DNA from: Hevea brasiliensis
Taxonomy: Eukaryota > Streptophyta > Magnoliopsida > Malpighiales > Euphorbiaceae
Assembly (NCBI RefSeq): GCF_030052815.1
Contig: NC_079496.1
Coordinates: 81,395,652 to 81,459,651, forward strand
Length of the DNA stretch: 64,000 nucleotides
Direction: 5' to 3'
In this document: positions 22,741 through 36,100 of the stretch, one piece after another
Numbering within the stretch: position 1 is the stretch's first letter
Layout of the letters: each line of letters starts with the position of its first letter
Position numbers and translations under genes: made by a program
The notes under the pieces: model-generated
The model's database searches: none
What the model saw: only the letters and a program-made list of their open reading frames with translations
What the model was told of the DNA's origin: nothing

Positions 22741-24207
22741 TGGCTACTATGAGCAAAATCTCAGAAGGGAAGGCAACTGACTATGAGGTGAAAGCAGATG
22801 GGTGTATATACTATAAAGGAAAAATGTGTGTGCCAGATGATGGAGAATTAAAAGCCAGTATTCTAAAAGAGAGACATACCAATGTTTATGCGATGCACCC
22901 AGGAAGTACAAAAATGTATCATGATCTAAAGCTTCAGTATTGGTGGCATGGTATGAAGAGGGACATAGCTGACTATGTGACTAAATGCTTGACATGTCAG
23001 CAAGTTCCGGCAGAACATCAAGTTCCATCGGGTTTGCTACAACCTATACGCATACCTAAATGGAAATGAGATCAGGTCACCATGGATTTTATAAGTGGTC
23101 TACCTCTCACCCAGAAGAAGCATGATGCATTATGGGTGATAATAGATAGATTGACAAAGTCAGCATACTTTCTGCCAGTTAGGACTGACTACTCACTAGA
23201 GAAGTTAGCAGAATTGTATATCAGTGAGATAGTTAGACTACATAGAATTCCACTTTTCATCATATCTGATCGAGATCCAAGGTTTACATCGAGATTTTGG
23301 AAGAAGTTGCACGAATCCTTGGGTACACAACTCCACTTTAGCATAACTTTCCTTCCTCAGACGGATGGACAATCAGAAAGAGTAATCCAGGTAAACATCA
23401 AAACCAATTGAATTAATACAAATATTAAACGGAAATGATAATAATAACATGAAATATATGGTAGGTCCTTGAGGATATGCTGGGGAGTTGTGTCATTGAG
23501 TTTGAGGGAAGTTGGGATAGATACCTCACACTGGCAGAATTTGCATACAATAATAACTACCAAGCTAGCATCAAAATGGCCCCTTATGAAGCATTGTATG
23601 GGATGAAGTGTAGAACTCTAGTATGTTGGACTGAATTGGGCAAGATAAACTGGTAGGGCCAGACCTGGTGAAACAGACTGAAGAGAAGGTAAAGTTAATC
23701 AAAGCCAATCTGAAAGTTGCCTCAGATAGACAGAAATCTTATACCGACTTGAAGAGAAAAGAGATAGAATATGAAGTTGGAGATAAGGTGTTTCTCAAAG
23801 TCTCATCATGGAAAAAGGTATTGAGGTTTGGAAAAAAGAGTAAGTTGAGCCCTAGGTTCATTGGCCCATATGAAGTCATTGAACGTGTGGAACTAGTGGC
23901 CTACAGGCTAGCTTTACCACTAGAGCTGGACAAGATCCACAATGTGTTCCACGTATCTATGCTAAGAAGATACCGCTCAGATCCTTCACATGTCATCTCC
24001 ATGGAAGAAATTGAAGTACAACCAGATTTGACATATGAAGAAGAACCCATACGAATCCTGGCTCGAGAAGTGAAAGAGTTGAAGAATAAGCAGATTCTAC
24101 TGGTGAAAGTGCTTAAGAGGCACCACAACACCGAGGAGGCAACTTGGGAAAGTGAAGAGACGATGAGGCAACAGTTCTCTCAACTATTTGCATCAGGTAA
24201 ATTTTAA
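22741..24207 (+). pseudogene. int: Integrase with chromodomain-like C-terminus of element C, containing an intron-like insertion
   Basis: HHCC region in 22740-23069 ([25 protein letters not shown]). A TGA at about 23067 replaces a Trp. The DDE core is in 23082-23411 ([35 protein letters not shown]), so the three acidic residues are present. At 23391-23464 a 74-bp GT-AG segment interrupts the frame; after it comes the normal continuation LEDMLGSCVIEFEGSWD. A frame break near 23655 leads into 23668-24207, with the family C-terminal domain (GPYEVIERVELVAYRLALP) and a chromodomain-like end (KVLKRHHNTEEATWESEE). That tail is what identifies a chromovirus; it is thought to steer insertion to heterochromatin. 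Confidence 0.88.
23391..23464 (+). other. Intron-like 74-bp insertion in integrase of element C
   Basis: Starts GTAAAC after CAG and ends ATGGTAG before GTCCTT. It is very AT-rich and absent from the same place in B and F. Its removal joins the codons of VIQ to VLEDM without loss. The length, 74, is not a multiple of three, so if retained it breaks the frame. AGGT occurs at both junctions. Whether it is spliced is not known. Confidence 0.55.
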
Positions 24208-24220
24208 GGACAAAATTTAA

Positions 24221-24236
24221 ATTAGAAGGGAAGAGT
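24221..24236 (+). other. Polypurine tract of element C
   Basis: A purine-rich stretch (AGAAGGGAAGAG) directly precedes the LTR start TGTAACACCC. The same position and composition are seen in E at 47768-47783. Confidence 0.8.
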
Positions 24237-27200
24237 TGTAACACCCTCATTGTAGCAATTCGTTACATTGTACTATTCAGGTAATCGATGTCGGTCCGGA
24301 TAGCTAGAACATCTAGAAAAATATTTAGACTAAAGTGAGGAGCCATAATTAACTCAAATATTAATAAGAAAAATGTAGGAAAAATTTTAGAATTAAAACA
24401 CAATCAAGTTAAATGAGCCGGTGCCCTAGCGATGGGTAACCCAGTGGGAAGTTGCGGTCTTCGCAGCTAGAAGCCCTAAACCCAGGAGAAAATTCATAAA
24501 ATAATTTTTGAGACTCCAGAGAAGAGTCATTGAGGTTTTGATAGCATTAGAATGCCAAGAAAATACTTAGAAAAATTTTTAGATCAGTACAGACGATTTT
24601 GGCTCAATAAGCCAAACGGAGGGCATTTTGGTCATTTCGTCTTCAGAGATGATTTTTGGCCGACTTGTCCAGTTAATTAAATAATTATTATGACATAAAA
24701 TGTGAATAAATATTGCTAAAAATTTAATTAAAAATGAGTAGAAAAGAAAAGAAAAGAAAAATAAAATAAAGGTCATATTTATGACATAAGAATGATGTAA
24801 CTAAAGCCTCCACCCAATCACAATTTAACAAATTAACTAAAGAGATAAAAATGAAACAAAAAAAAAGATTAAAAACAAAAAAATCAACAGCCCCTTCTTC
24901 CATAACAGCCGAACCAAAAGAAAGAGAGAGAGAAAGAGAGAGAGTCCTCCATTGATGCACTCATCAAAGCTCCAAAACCTAGCCAACTACACCATAAAAC
25001 CTCATAACCCCTTCATGAAAAATTGATCTTACACCTTGGGCAAGTTAGAGGAAGCAAAAAGAAGAAAAAAAAAAAAAAGAAGAGTTTTTCAAGCTTAGGA
25101 ATTTCCATAAGAGAGGTATGTGCCATGAAACCTTAAAATTGTTATTTGAATCTTGCAAATGAGTTGATGGAAGTTAAAACTTTATCAAAAAGGAAAGGAA
25201 TCTAGGTTTAAGGAGGAAGTGGAAATTTTGGTCCCTTAGAGAGGGTTAAGGTTTTGAAGTATTTGATTAAATTAAACCTGTATATTTATGTTACTTAAAG
25301 TGTATATATATGAATAAAATTGAAATTGAATGAAATTGCATAAGATTTGTAATTTTAACAAATTAGGATTTGAACCAAATTAGGGTTTGCTCATACAATA
25401 GTGTATGAACATATTAATGGTCAATTAGTGACCATTTGGTAAGTTTTAAACTTAATATGAAGTGAATTGAGTCATTGAATGTTGGAAAGAGTAGGCTGCC
25501 TTGTGTGCTGCAGTCTTGACTCCTAGAGTCCAATGTGTTTGGAAAGCCTTAACTGAACTTGTATAGCTCCAATTGGTGCAAGGCCAATTAGAGGTGAAAC
25601 TAGATACATAATGCCACTATTTTGGTGGAGGAACCCTGCCTAGAAAACTAACCTAAGTGGCTCTAAAAAATGACCTAATCCGGGTGACCAATATGATGTC
25701 CCTGGAAAATGACCAAATGAATAGTATTCATTCATTTGGTCATAACTCAGTGTAGAAAGGTCCAATTGACTTGAATTTTATACCGATAGAAAGCTGAGAC
25801 ATAGCCCTACAACTTTTATAAGGAAAACAAACTCAAATTTTGACCATAACCTGTCCAAAAACTCACCTGCAATTAATGTACAAAATTGTCAATATCCAAA
25901 AGTTGCCCAGAAATTCTGGGTAAAGGAAATCTGACCAGTTATGGTGAAATAGCCATAACTTGAGCTAGAAAACTCCAAATGGGGTGATTCAAAAGTGAAA
26001 TGTAACTAGACACAATAAGGAACAACTTTGATGGAGAATATTTAGCCAAATTCTCACTGTAGAATGGCCTAATGGAACAGTGAACTCTAGCACCCAAAAT
26101 TGAAATTTCTGATTTATTCTCCATTGGTTAGAAGTATGGATTGGCAACTAATGCCAACACTTTTGGGAACCAAAATATAGTAAATTTATGTGATTAGGAC
26201 TCATGTAACTATTACACATTGGAAAGTCAATAATTTGACCTAAATAGTAAAATGAATAGTAACATTTCATGTAAAACATGAAAATTCAATAAATAACTTT
26301 GTAACGTGCCCTAGTAAACCTAGTAAGATTGGTTTGGATAGGTTGACATGTCAATAGGGTTCAGTTAGCAGTACTGCATATGGCATTATGCCATTCTATG
26401 ATTTTATAGCTTTTAACCATTCTGATATTATGGAGATACTTGGCCTTGTGCCTAATAATTATTACAGCTTATTAGCTGTTCTGTTGCACACTGGGAGATA
26501 CATATGTGACCGATGGTGTGACGACCCAAGGTACTTGGTACCCAGTGTTAGTTTACCCATTTATCCAGTCCAGTCATCTAGTATAAGTTACTTAGGCAAC
26601 AAAAAAAATGAAAGTTGATAAATTTAATGAAATAATGGATATACCAAGTACCAAATAAATAAGACTACAAATAATTACCAATAATTTGTCTGCATGAGAC
26701 ATCAATATATACACTGCATATTTATTTTCCTTTAGTTCTTTTTATTTTATTATTGGCACCACTAAGCATTATTACTTAGTCAGTTGCTTTTTTCCACGCA
26801 TAGGTTCTGGAGAGACTGACAGACAGCCCAGCAGACCATAAACTGCGTGAGGCCGTCCACAATTCTGCATAGTGTCCGTGTCACCTCACAGATTTTCGTG
26901 CATTGGTAGGACACTAGGTACCATTTTGGTATTTTGTAATTAAACTTTTATTTTCTCATGTATAGTTGAGACTCATGTAATATATTTTGGTATTAATGTA
27001 ATTATTTGTAATTTATATTTATAAATAAAAATTGAGTATTTATTTATGATTTATACATGATTATCATGTGAAATAAATGAATGAAAAATAGAATAATTTT
27101 TTAGAAATATTGAGATTTTATTGATATAATGGAGTTTGAGAATGATTGATAATGTATAGGAAGTGTTTTTCATATGTTTCGAATAATTGTTTTCTCCATT

Positions 27201-27425
27201 TTTAGTCGATACTCTGCCGGATTTTCTCTAAAATTTTCAGAACCAAAAATGAATTTATAATTTCAGTAAATGACTTAATAGAGTTAGATTTCACAAATCG
27301 CACTTTATTACCATAAAGAAATAAATTAAGGAAGAATAAAAATAATTGAGATAAAATATTATGGTCCAGTACACTGTGTGGCATATCTTACTCGGCTACA
27401 CTGTAGACGGGTAAGGGGTGTCACA
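24237..27425 (+). repeat. 3' LTR of element C (3189 bp)
   Basis: TGTAACACCC start after the polypurine tract; GGTGTCACA end. A (GA)n-like microsatellite lies at 24919-24944. A palindromic block near 25715-25745 (AAATGAATAG then CATTCATTTGG) matches the conserved palindrome of the other LTRs. The hairpin region near 26757-26805 is weaker than in E or B. Followed by GTTCT, the presumed target duplication. No genes. Confidence 0.92.
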
Positions 27426-29234
27426 GTTCTGGATTTTGGTCAAAACACAGAAATTGTAGCTTTAAGTCTTATGAAGATTTTGGCTTTGAATTCACTGTAT
27501 TTACAGTTTTGTGGAATAAGTTATGGCATTTTTTTCAAAACTGACGGGAGGGTCAAAGCCCAGAATTTCAGGTCAATTTTGGTTCTGGTCAGAATTGTTG
27601 ACCTAATTTGTTCTAGCAAATTGGTTGGGTTAGAGTAAGAACTAGACTCTGCGTTCTTCATGAAAAAAGTGCTCCTATGTCTAACCTTTTCAATGGTTTA
27701 AGAATCAGGTCATTATAACCTTCCTAGAGTGAGTTATGCCCATTTGCACATTTACTGTTCATATGGTCATTTTTCCAAATCCAGCATCTGGTTACCCAGA
27801 TTCAAGCCAATTTTAAGTCATGTTAGGTTTAGTTTCTGGACAGGGTCTCTGCATAAAAAATGTGACATTATGTCTTAGGTTTAATGTCCAATTGGCTTCA
27901 TACCAATTGGAGCAATGTGGCTCTACTTATGGCCACATAACCACACTAGACTCAAAGTCCAGAATCCTGCACAAGAAATTCATCACTTCCAATCTAAATT
28001 CCACCCAACTACCAAACTTCAAACTACATTCATTACACTTCAAATAGTCAACAAATGATCTCAACCATGTCATTTAGGCATCAATTCCCAAAACACTAAA
28101 TTTTGAGTCAAAACCCTAACTATCAAAACCACCTCTTATGCAACACCATGCAATTCAATTTACCAACCATACCAATCATCATACCTAAGCTTGATTTCAA
28201 GTCTAATTACAATTAAACACATTAAACACCACATATTCCATAGGCTGGCCGAATCTTCATAAGGCTCAATCATGCATAATTTCTTCATTTTTTTTATTGA
28301 TTTTAACCATAGCTCAACTTAAATTCATGTTTAGAATAAGGTGGAAGTCAAAATTTGCATTAACCTCACTTGTGACCAATTCCAAGCTCCCCAAACTTCA
28401 ATTCCTTGTCTTCTTTTTACTCTCAAACTCTTAATCAAGGTCTTGTGATAAATTTTGGTGAAGGTAATTATGGAAAATATGGTGAGAATCAAAAGAAGAG
28501 AAAGCTTTGAATGAAGAAAATAGTGGAAGGTTTGGAAGAAAGAGGTTCAGCCATAGGAGAAGAGCAAGGAAGAAGATAGTTTTTCTTAGTCAATTTTGTC
28601 TCTTGCTATGCATTTATCTTCATGTAATTGAATTAAAGTTTTAATTATGTCATTATATCATCATGCTTGGTCATGCTTGTGTCATCATGTTGTAATGCTT
28701 ATGTCATATTTCAATTTTATTTTATTTTCTTTCTTTTCTCTTTTCCATTACAAAATTCATGATTTTAATTTATTTTAAATGTTTTTTTCTCACTCTTTTT
28801 TATTGACATTTAGGTTAAGATTCAATACTGAGGATGAAATGACTAACATGCCCTTTGTTGCGTTCATCGAGTTTTAATTGTCTTTACCAATTAGCATAAA
28901 TTTTCTTGCATCTCCTTGACATTTTTATTATTATTTAAACCTCATAAATCCTTCAATTAAATCCCAAATATTTATCTCACAGGGTTCCTTATGAGTCTAG
29001 GAGTTAGCAACTATCTTCACAGTCGCTTCCCGTTAGGGTTACCCATCGTCGGGACCTCAGCTCCTTTAACCTATTGGCATTTCATTTCTTTTATTTTTCC
29101 TTAATTTTTCTTAGTATTTATTCAATCCCTCTTCACTCTAGTTTAAGTGTAGTCTCAGACATTTTGGCTATCCGAACAGATGTTAGTCATCGGAATAGTA
29201 GAATGTACGGACTACCTAAAGTGAGGGCGTTACA
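27426..29234 (-). repeat. LTR D, right-hand part (minus strand), split by element C
   Basis: Aligns with the U3-side part of the minus-strand LTRs of A and B (for example the block equivalent to B 5587-7603) but is more diverged. It ends GGGCGTTACA at 29234, with the CG-rich terminal block (CCGTTAGGGTTACCC, CTATCCGAACAG). Its other part must lie left of the window, beyond A and C. AAAAG at 29235-29239 would be the target-duplication copy. No primer site or polypurine tract is visible, so solo LTR versus full element cannot be decided. Confidence 0.75.
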
Positions 29235-30263
29235 AAAAGTCTTGTTATATGACCTTGGTAGGAAGTTTGGGAGCAAGAAAAAAACAAGGAAAGTGAAGAT
29301 TGGGAAAACACAAAATCTGCTCAATAAGGTGAGTCCCTCTTCCGACTCAAGTTGAGGTATACTCATAAAAATAAGGTTGAATAAGTGGAAATAACGTGAG
29401 AGATTGAAAAATTATGCATGATTGGAAGAGAGAGAAATTCGGCCAGCATGAGGACTTGAGGGTTTGATGTGTTTTTAATTGAATTGATGAGAAATTTTAG
29501 TTTAAATGATGATGTATGATTGATTGGTGTATTGAAATTGTATGAGTTGCATGAAATTGGGAAAATAGAAGAATTAGGATTTATGGAAAATTAGGATTTT
29601 ATTGTAGGTTACTCATTTGATGTTTGTAATGGTAAATTTTGGTCATTGGAAATGTCTTAAGTGTGAATTAGTATAGAATTGATGAATGGAATTGATGGAT
29701 TGGTGATGTGCCATAAGCTGGAATTCTGGACAGTTTGAGTTCGGTCCACTTAGATGGTTATATGTTGAGTTATATAGCTTCAATTGGTGTGAGGCTAATT
29801 GGAGATAAAACTTTAGACATAGAGCTAGAATTTTCATGAAGAGACCTTATCTAAAAACTGACCATAAGTTGCCCTAAAATTTGCTTGAATCTGGAATTGG
29901 TGTTCTGGACTGACCAGAAATTACTAAATGAACAGTACATCTTCAATTAGGCATAACTCACTCTAGACACCTACAACTTGGGTGATTCTTGAACCAATGG
30001 AAACTTGAAACATAGTAGAACAATTCTTATGAAGATCATAAACTCAAATTATGACCCTTACTTGGTCAAATTGCTAAGCAAAGTTAGTCAATCAAACCTG
30101 ATTGATTCTGGACTAACTTAGAAGTCCTGGACAAATGGCCATCTAACCAGTTTTGGCAAAAATGTCATAACTTGGGCTACAAAACTATAAATGTAGTGAT
30201 TCTAAAGCCAAAATGTTCATAACACATAAAACTACAATTTTTATGTTTTGACAAGAACCCAGA
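29235..30263 (+). repeat. LTR-like fragment J (plus strand), target of element E
   Basis: Similar in order and motifs to the mid-part of the plus-strand LTRs of C and E: TTCAATTGGTGTGAGGC then AATTGGAGATAAAACTT, then ATAACTCACTC and ATAACTTGGGCTACAAAACT. It is much more diverged than C or E, so probably older. It ends with CCAGA (30259-30263), the left target duplication of E, and should continue after 52019. Confidence 0.6.
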
Positions 30264-33115
30264 TGTAACACCCTCCCGGTAACTATTCCGTACATCCCGC
30301 TGTTCCGGTGACCAGTGTCGGTCCGGACAGCTAGAATGTCCGGAAAAATATTTAAACTAAAGTGAGGGACCATAATTAACTCAAATATTAATAAGAAAAA
30401 TTTGGTAAAAATTTTAGAAATAAAATACAAACAAGTTAAACGAGCCGGTGCCCTAACAATGGGTAACCAGAGGGAAGTTGCGGTTCTCGCAACGAGGAGC
30501 CCTAGACCCGGGTTTGGGACTCCAGAGAAGGGTTATTGAGGTTCCCATGGCATTAGAATGCCAAGAAAATATTTAGAAAAATTTTTCAATCGGTATAGAC
30601 AATTTTGACCCGTTAAGCCAAACGGAGGGCATTTTGGTCATTTCGCCTTCAGATACGATTTTTTGCCGACTTGTCCAGTTAAGTAAATAATTATTATGAC
30701 ACAAAATGTGAATAAACTTTACTAAAAATTAAATTGAAAATGAGTAGAGATGAAAAGAAAAGAAAATGAAAGAAAATACCTAATAATGACATCATATGAT
30801 GTCATTAAAAACCTATCCACCAATCACAATTTGTTAAACTCATTAAAAGAGATAAAAGTGACCAAAATTTTGAAAAAACAATCTGTATCTTCAACCTTTG
30901 GGCAGCCTAAAAAACGTTGAGAGAGAGAGAGAGAAGAGGTTCCACCATTAAAGCTCCCTTAAGCTTCATTTCCCACTTCAAACCACCTCAAAACCTTGTC
31001 CTCCCTTCACTAAAAATTTCCCTTACCACTAGAGTAAGACTTGGGCAGCAATTAGAAGAAGAGAAAGTGGAAGAAATTGAGGTGTGAACAAGCTTAGAAA
31101 ATCACCAAAGAGGTTAGTGCCATAACCTTTGCTTTTACATCTTTCTAATCATGAATTTGAGCTAAGTTAAGTTAAAAATTTGACAAAAATTGAATTAATG
31201 AAGCATGGTTATATTCCATGAAGTTTTGGCAGCCTTGACATGAGTTAGGGTTAGGAGAAATCTTTGGTTTAAAGTGACATATTGCTGCCCCTCTTATAAA
31301 TTATATGATTAGTATAGCAAATTAGGAGTGGGATGCATGAATTGGAGGCTTGGTCAATTAGGGTTAGGGTTTTGGAGAGAAACTTGGACCTTGTTTAGGT
31401 AATGGTGAATGAACATTTTAATGGTCAATTAGTGACCATTTGAGGCAAGTTAATCATAATTTGAAGTGAGCTAATGCATGGCAAAGTGAAATGTGCAAGC
31501 TGCCTAGAGACAGCAGCAATGAGGCTGTGATTCCAGCCCACTTAGACAGCCATAACTTTGGCTGTCTAGGTTCAATTGGTGTTTGGCCAATTGGACATGA
31601 AACTAGACTTATAATGGCACATTTTTTCTGAAGAAACCATGCCCAAAAGACCAAAGCAAGAGGACCAAAAGTTGGCCCCAATCCGGATACCCTGCAAACT
31701 GATTCTGCAGAATGACCAAATGAACAGTAGTAACTGTTCATTTGGCCATAACTCACTGTAAATATGGTCAATTGACCTGAAATTTTTACAGCAACAAGTT
31801 AAGACATAGACAAACAACTTTCATGAAGAAACCTACCCCAAATTATGACCATAACCTATCCAACAAGGTAGTGGCAGTCACTGTTCATGGTACTGTAGAT
31901 TTGGTAAATTCTGCAGAATTAAAATCCGGCCAGCTGTGGTTTTTGGACCATATCTGGAGCTACAAAACTCCAAATGGAGTGATTCAAAAAAGGAAATTCA
32001 ACTAGACAAAATAAGGAACAACTTTCATGTTTACCATTTCCTCAAATTCCCACTGCAACAGGACCCAATGGAACATTAAATTTGGGTCATAAAAACTGAA
32101 AATTCTGCCCTCTTGGTTTTAGATTTGGAAATGGATTTTGTGGTTAGTTCCAACAAGTTTTAAATATAAAATGTGGTACATTGGGAGTGCTAAAACCAAT
32201 ATACCTATTTTCTATCCAAAAGTCAACATTTTTGTTGACCAATGAGGTGAATAGTGACACCAAAACTTGAAATTCAAAATTTGAAATTAGAAATGCATCT
32301 AGGGGACTTTAAATTGCAATTGGCAATTAATACTAGCAAATGTAAAACTCAAAATGTGGGATCTTGGTATAATTAGAATTAATATATCCACTAAGTATGA
32401 AAAAGTCAACATTTTGGTTGACTAGTAAGGTGAATAGTAATCAAAATGATTAGTAAATTAAGATGAAAACCTAGAACCAATTCTAAGCTTAAATGCTTAG
32501 AATTGTATGACAAATGTAGACTATGCATCCTAGTCAAAATTGTGAAAAAAAAATTAAGGCCATAAATTAGAAATCCATGAAATATTCATGGATTACTTGA
32601 AACATGAAAAATAAGTCACCTAATTGATGTGAATAGATAGTTAGGGCTTATATGCCCATCACAAATGAAATTCATAAAATATTAATAACTCAACTTGAAA
32701 TATAAAATTTGTAATTACATAAGTAGATTCTTGAATGTATAAATGAGAAAAGGGAAAATGTTCTGAATACAATGGTACGTGTGAACCATTGTTTAGAATT
32801 GTGATCAATATGAATAACATAATGAATGAATAAATGAACCATATTAATGTATGAATGAGACATTAGTTCTCATTATTGTAGAGAGGAGAAGTATTTTGAG
32901 TTCAATGGTATAAAAGGATAATTGATGTGAATTGTGATCATATAAATGATCAAATGAATGTATGAATTGTAATTGAAATTTATCATGAAATAATGAAGTC
33001 ATAAAACACAATATATTAATATTTAATGATATTATGTGCCCTTGTATTGCCTAGACATGTGTGTCAGATTGGATAGTTTGGCATGCCAATAGGGTATTGT
33101 TTTAGCAGTACTGCG
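30264..33115 (+). repeat. 5' LTR of element E, first part
   Basis: Starts TGTAACACCCTCCCGG with a CCGG-rich block, and aligns closely with 47784-50635 of the 3' LTR. It carries a GA microsatellite near 30919-30935 and the conserved palindrome at about 31713-31742. Cut at CTGCG (33111-33115) by element F. No gene. Confidence 0.92.
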
Positions 33116-36100
33116 TGTCACACCTTACCCCTCTGTAAGGCATAACATGATCCCGTAGAATACCTAATGAACTACCGAACTTCACCTACCGATAACTCAT
33201 TAAGTACCCTACAAGGAATTTTAAAACAATTTTCTTATCTTTGACAAGTGGTGAGCATTTCTAATAAGTATTTAAAACATTTAGTTGAAATTAAAACTAA
33301 TTAATATTTTTGGCCATTTTAGTTTTCTGCAAATCTTATAAAAATTTTGACAGAGTTTCCTCTGTATTTTGAGAAAACCGTTCTTGAATACTGTAAAAGC
33401 ACTTCTAAAAGTTTTCTCAACAACTACTTCGGTTTCACAATGTAACTCAATCAAATTCTCAAAATAGTGTAAATGATTATCATTGATATTTCTTTAAAAA
33501 CAAAATAATTTATACACAACATTACAAATTTATATCAATAGAAAAACAAACTAAAAATTATTACAATATTCATACAAATTTTTGTAAAAGAAGCTCAAGA
33601 CACATTTTTAAATGTCAAAACATATATGTGAAATATATACATCAAAAGAAGTATATTTATACAGAAAACTTTAAATTTGGTAGCTTCACACACCTCGTGA
33701 CTCGATCTGCTGCTCCTCTAGTTTCTGTATCTGCGACAGCAATAAAAGCTATCGCTGAGTACTAGGACTCAGTGGTGCACAATATACTAAAATAATCTTT
33801 ATGCAAAACTTAAAGCACATTCATTCAAAATTTTGGCTAAACATGAAAATTTAATACCATCATGCATTGTAAGATTTTACATGTAAACCAAGTTCATTTC
33901 AAAGTATCAAAACACATTTCATAAAACCCACAGTTAGATCACGCCATTCGAAACAAATAGAATCTCAATAGCCAGAGGCTAAAGAGAAATCACATGAATC
34001 TCAATAGCCAGAGGCTAAAGAGAAATCATATCACAGGCTAGCTAGCTCAAATATATGGATATCCATTCACATCCTCTTCTACTGGCACACCTCAACACTT
34101 CTCCAGAGAAAGAATCAAAATTCAAAACTAATTACCCTCACTAGTCGTGCTAGTGAGGTGTTCAAATATGTGGTCATGACACTGTGGTTTCAAAACTTAT
34201 CTTAATAATTTGCTAAACATTGTCATTTCAAATATACACAATAACTTTCACAATTTAAATCAAACATCATAAAAATGCTATAATCCAATATTTCACATTA
34301 TTCAAAACATTATGCAAAAGATGATTATAAAAGTATATGTTGTGCACAAACCTCAAACGAGTCGCCTGTTGGCCTTGACTCGACTCCTTGGTTACGTCGG
34401 TATTCTTTTCCACTGAAACACGAAATTTTCCAATGTTTCAGTACTAAAACTTAAAATAAATCCAAAATAAACTTAACTTCACATTTACCTAGCTCTAACG
34501 TGTTAAATTCGACGTTCTCGAAATTTTGTGTTTCGGGTTACTATTCACTGCACTATTCAAGTCAAATTATTGACTTTCTAAGGCTTAATGGGTATGGGAA
34601 CTCCAACTTCACCCACATACCACATTTTGGTCACCAAACTTGTTGGTTTTGGTCATTTGTTTAAAGCTTAGGTCATTTTGGCAAAATTGCCAATTTTCGG
34701 TTTTGGTTCTCCGAAGTTGCACTGTTCCATTGGTCGATCTACTGTTGGAATTTGACAAAACTTCCTTCATAGAAAATGTTCCTTATTTTCTTAAATGTAT
34801 TCTCATTTTTGGATCACCTCAATCGGAGTTTTGTAGCTCAAGTTATGGCCAAAATAAGTTTCTTGTTCACGATTATCGTTCATCTTGAGATTTTGGTGCT
34901 GGCAGATTTTGGTCCAACTTTGGTTAATAATTTGATCAAGTTAAGTTCATAATTTGGCCTCACTTTCTTCATATGAAATGTTGTACTATGTCTTAGGTTT
35001 CCATCGGTTCAAGAATCGCCTAAATCCGAGTTTTCCAGAGAGAGTTATAGCCATCCAAACATTGCTGCTCAATGAAAATTCTGCAGAATCTCAGTACAGT
35101 AAATTTAACTTTGCTCAATGATTTGAATGAGTTAATGGCCTAATTTGGGTTGGTGTTCTTCATGAAAGTTTTAGGTCTATATCATATCTAATTTCTGGTA
35201 AAATTTCAGGTCAATTTGACCTACCTAGCTCGAGTTATGACCAAATGAACAGTTACTGTTCATTTAGTCAGTTTAGTGCAGTGGCAGCCTGCTATCAACT
35301 CACTTTGGTCAATTGTTTCACCAAGTTTTAGTCAGTTTTTGGCTATGGTTCCTTAATGAAAATTGTGCTCTTTTATGTCTATTTTCATCTCCAATTGGTG
35401 GCATATCAATTGGACTTGTAAAATTTGAGTTTTGGTCCTTCAAAGTGGGTTTGGTCATGCTGCCAGTAGCATGACCATTGACCTACGAATTTGGTTTTTA
35501 TTCCAACAATTCCCACACAACTTATTTGGTCATAATTGACCATTATTTCATTTCACAATAGGTTAAACATGCCATTTATGCATTTCTCCAAATTTTGGTT
35601 CATAACCCTAGCATTGAAACCCTAACTCACTCATTCAATCACAATTGGTGCATTTCCATCTTAACACCATACTAATGTAAGTTTATTAACATCTTTAATT
35701 CCCTTTAAACACATCAAACCATACCAATCATACTCCCATCAACCAAGCCAAAATTTCAGTTTGTCCTTCACAAATTTTTTTTTTATTTCATTTCTTTAGT
35801 TTCTAGTTAATTAGACTAATAACACAACTAATTCAACAAAAAAATCAAATTTTATCTACTAACCTTAGTGCAGAATTTCTTTCCTTCAAACTTCTTCCTT
35901 TCTTTTTTTTTTTTTTTTTGTTGTCAAGTCCTCTATCAAGGCTTGAAATCAAGGTTTAATATTGGAGGTTTAACTTTCTATGGTGGAATTAGGGATTTGA
36001 TCAAGCTCAAAATAAGCTTTAATGGAGGTTTTGGGTGAGGGAGAGGGAGAATGAAAGTGAGCTACGGGAAGAAGAGCTTTCAAATTTTTTTTCTTTTATT

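Larger units (their letters stand above)
17927..27425 (+). mobile_element. Element C: Tekay-type chromovirus, plus strand, 5' LTR partly outside window
   Basis: Remnant of the 5' LTR (17927-19124), decayed gag-pol (19220-24207), polypurine tract (24221-24236) and full 3' LTR (24237-27425). The upstream part of the 5' LTR was pushed out of the window by insertion of A. The last 250 bp of the 5' LTR and the primer site are missing. On the right C ends inside LTR D; GTTCT at 27426-27430 is the expected target-duplication copy. The many stops make this one of the older copies here. Confidence 0.9.

Noticed and set aside
24919..24944. GA-rich microsatellite as a regulatory site
   Set aside because: Simple repeat found in several LTRs (also near 30925 and 48450) with variable length; no evidence of function.
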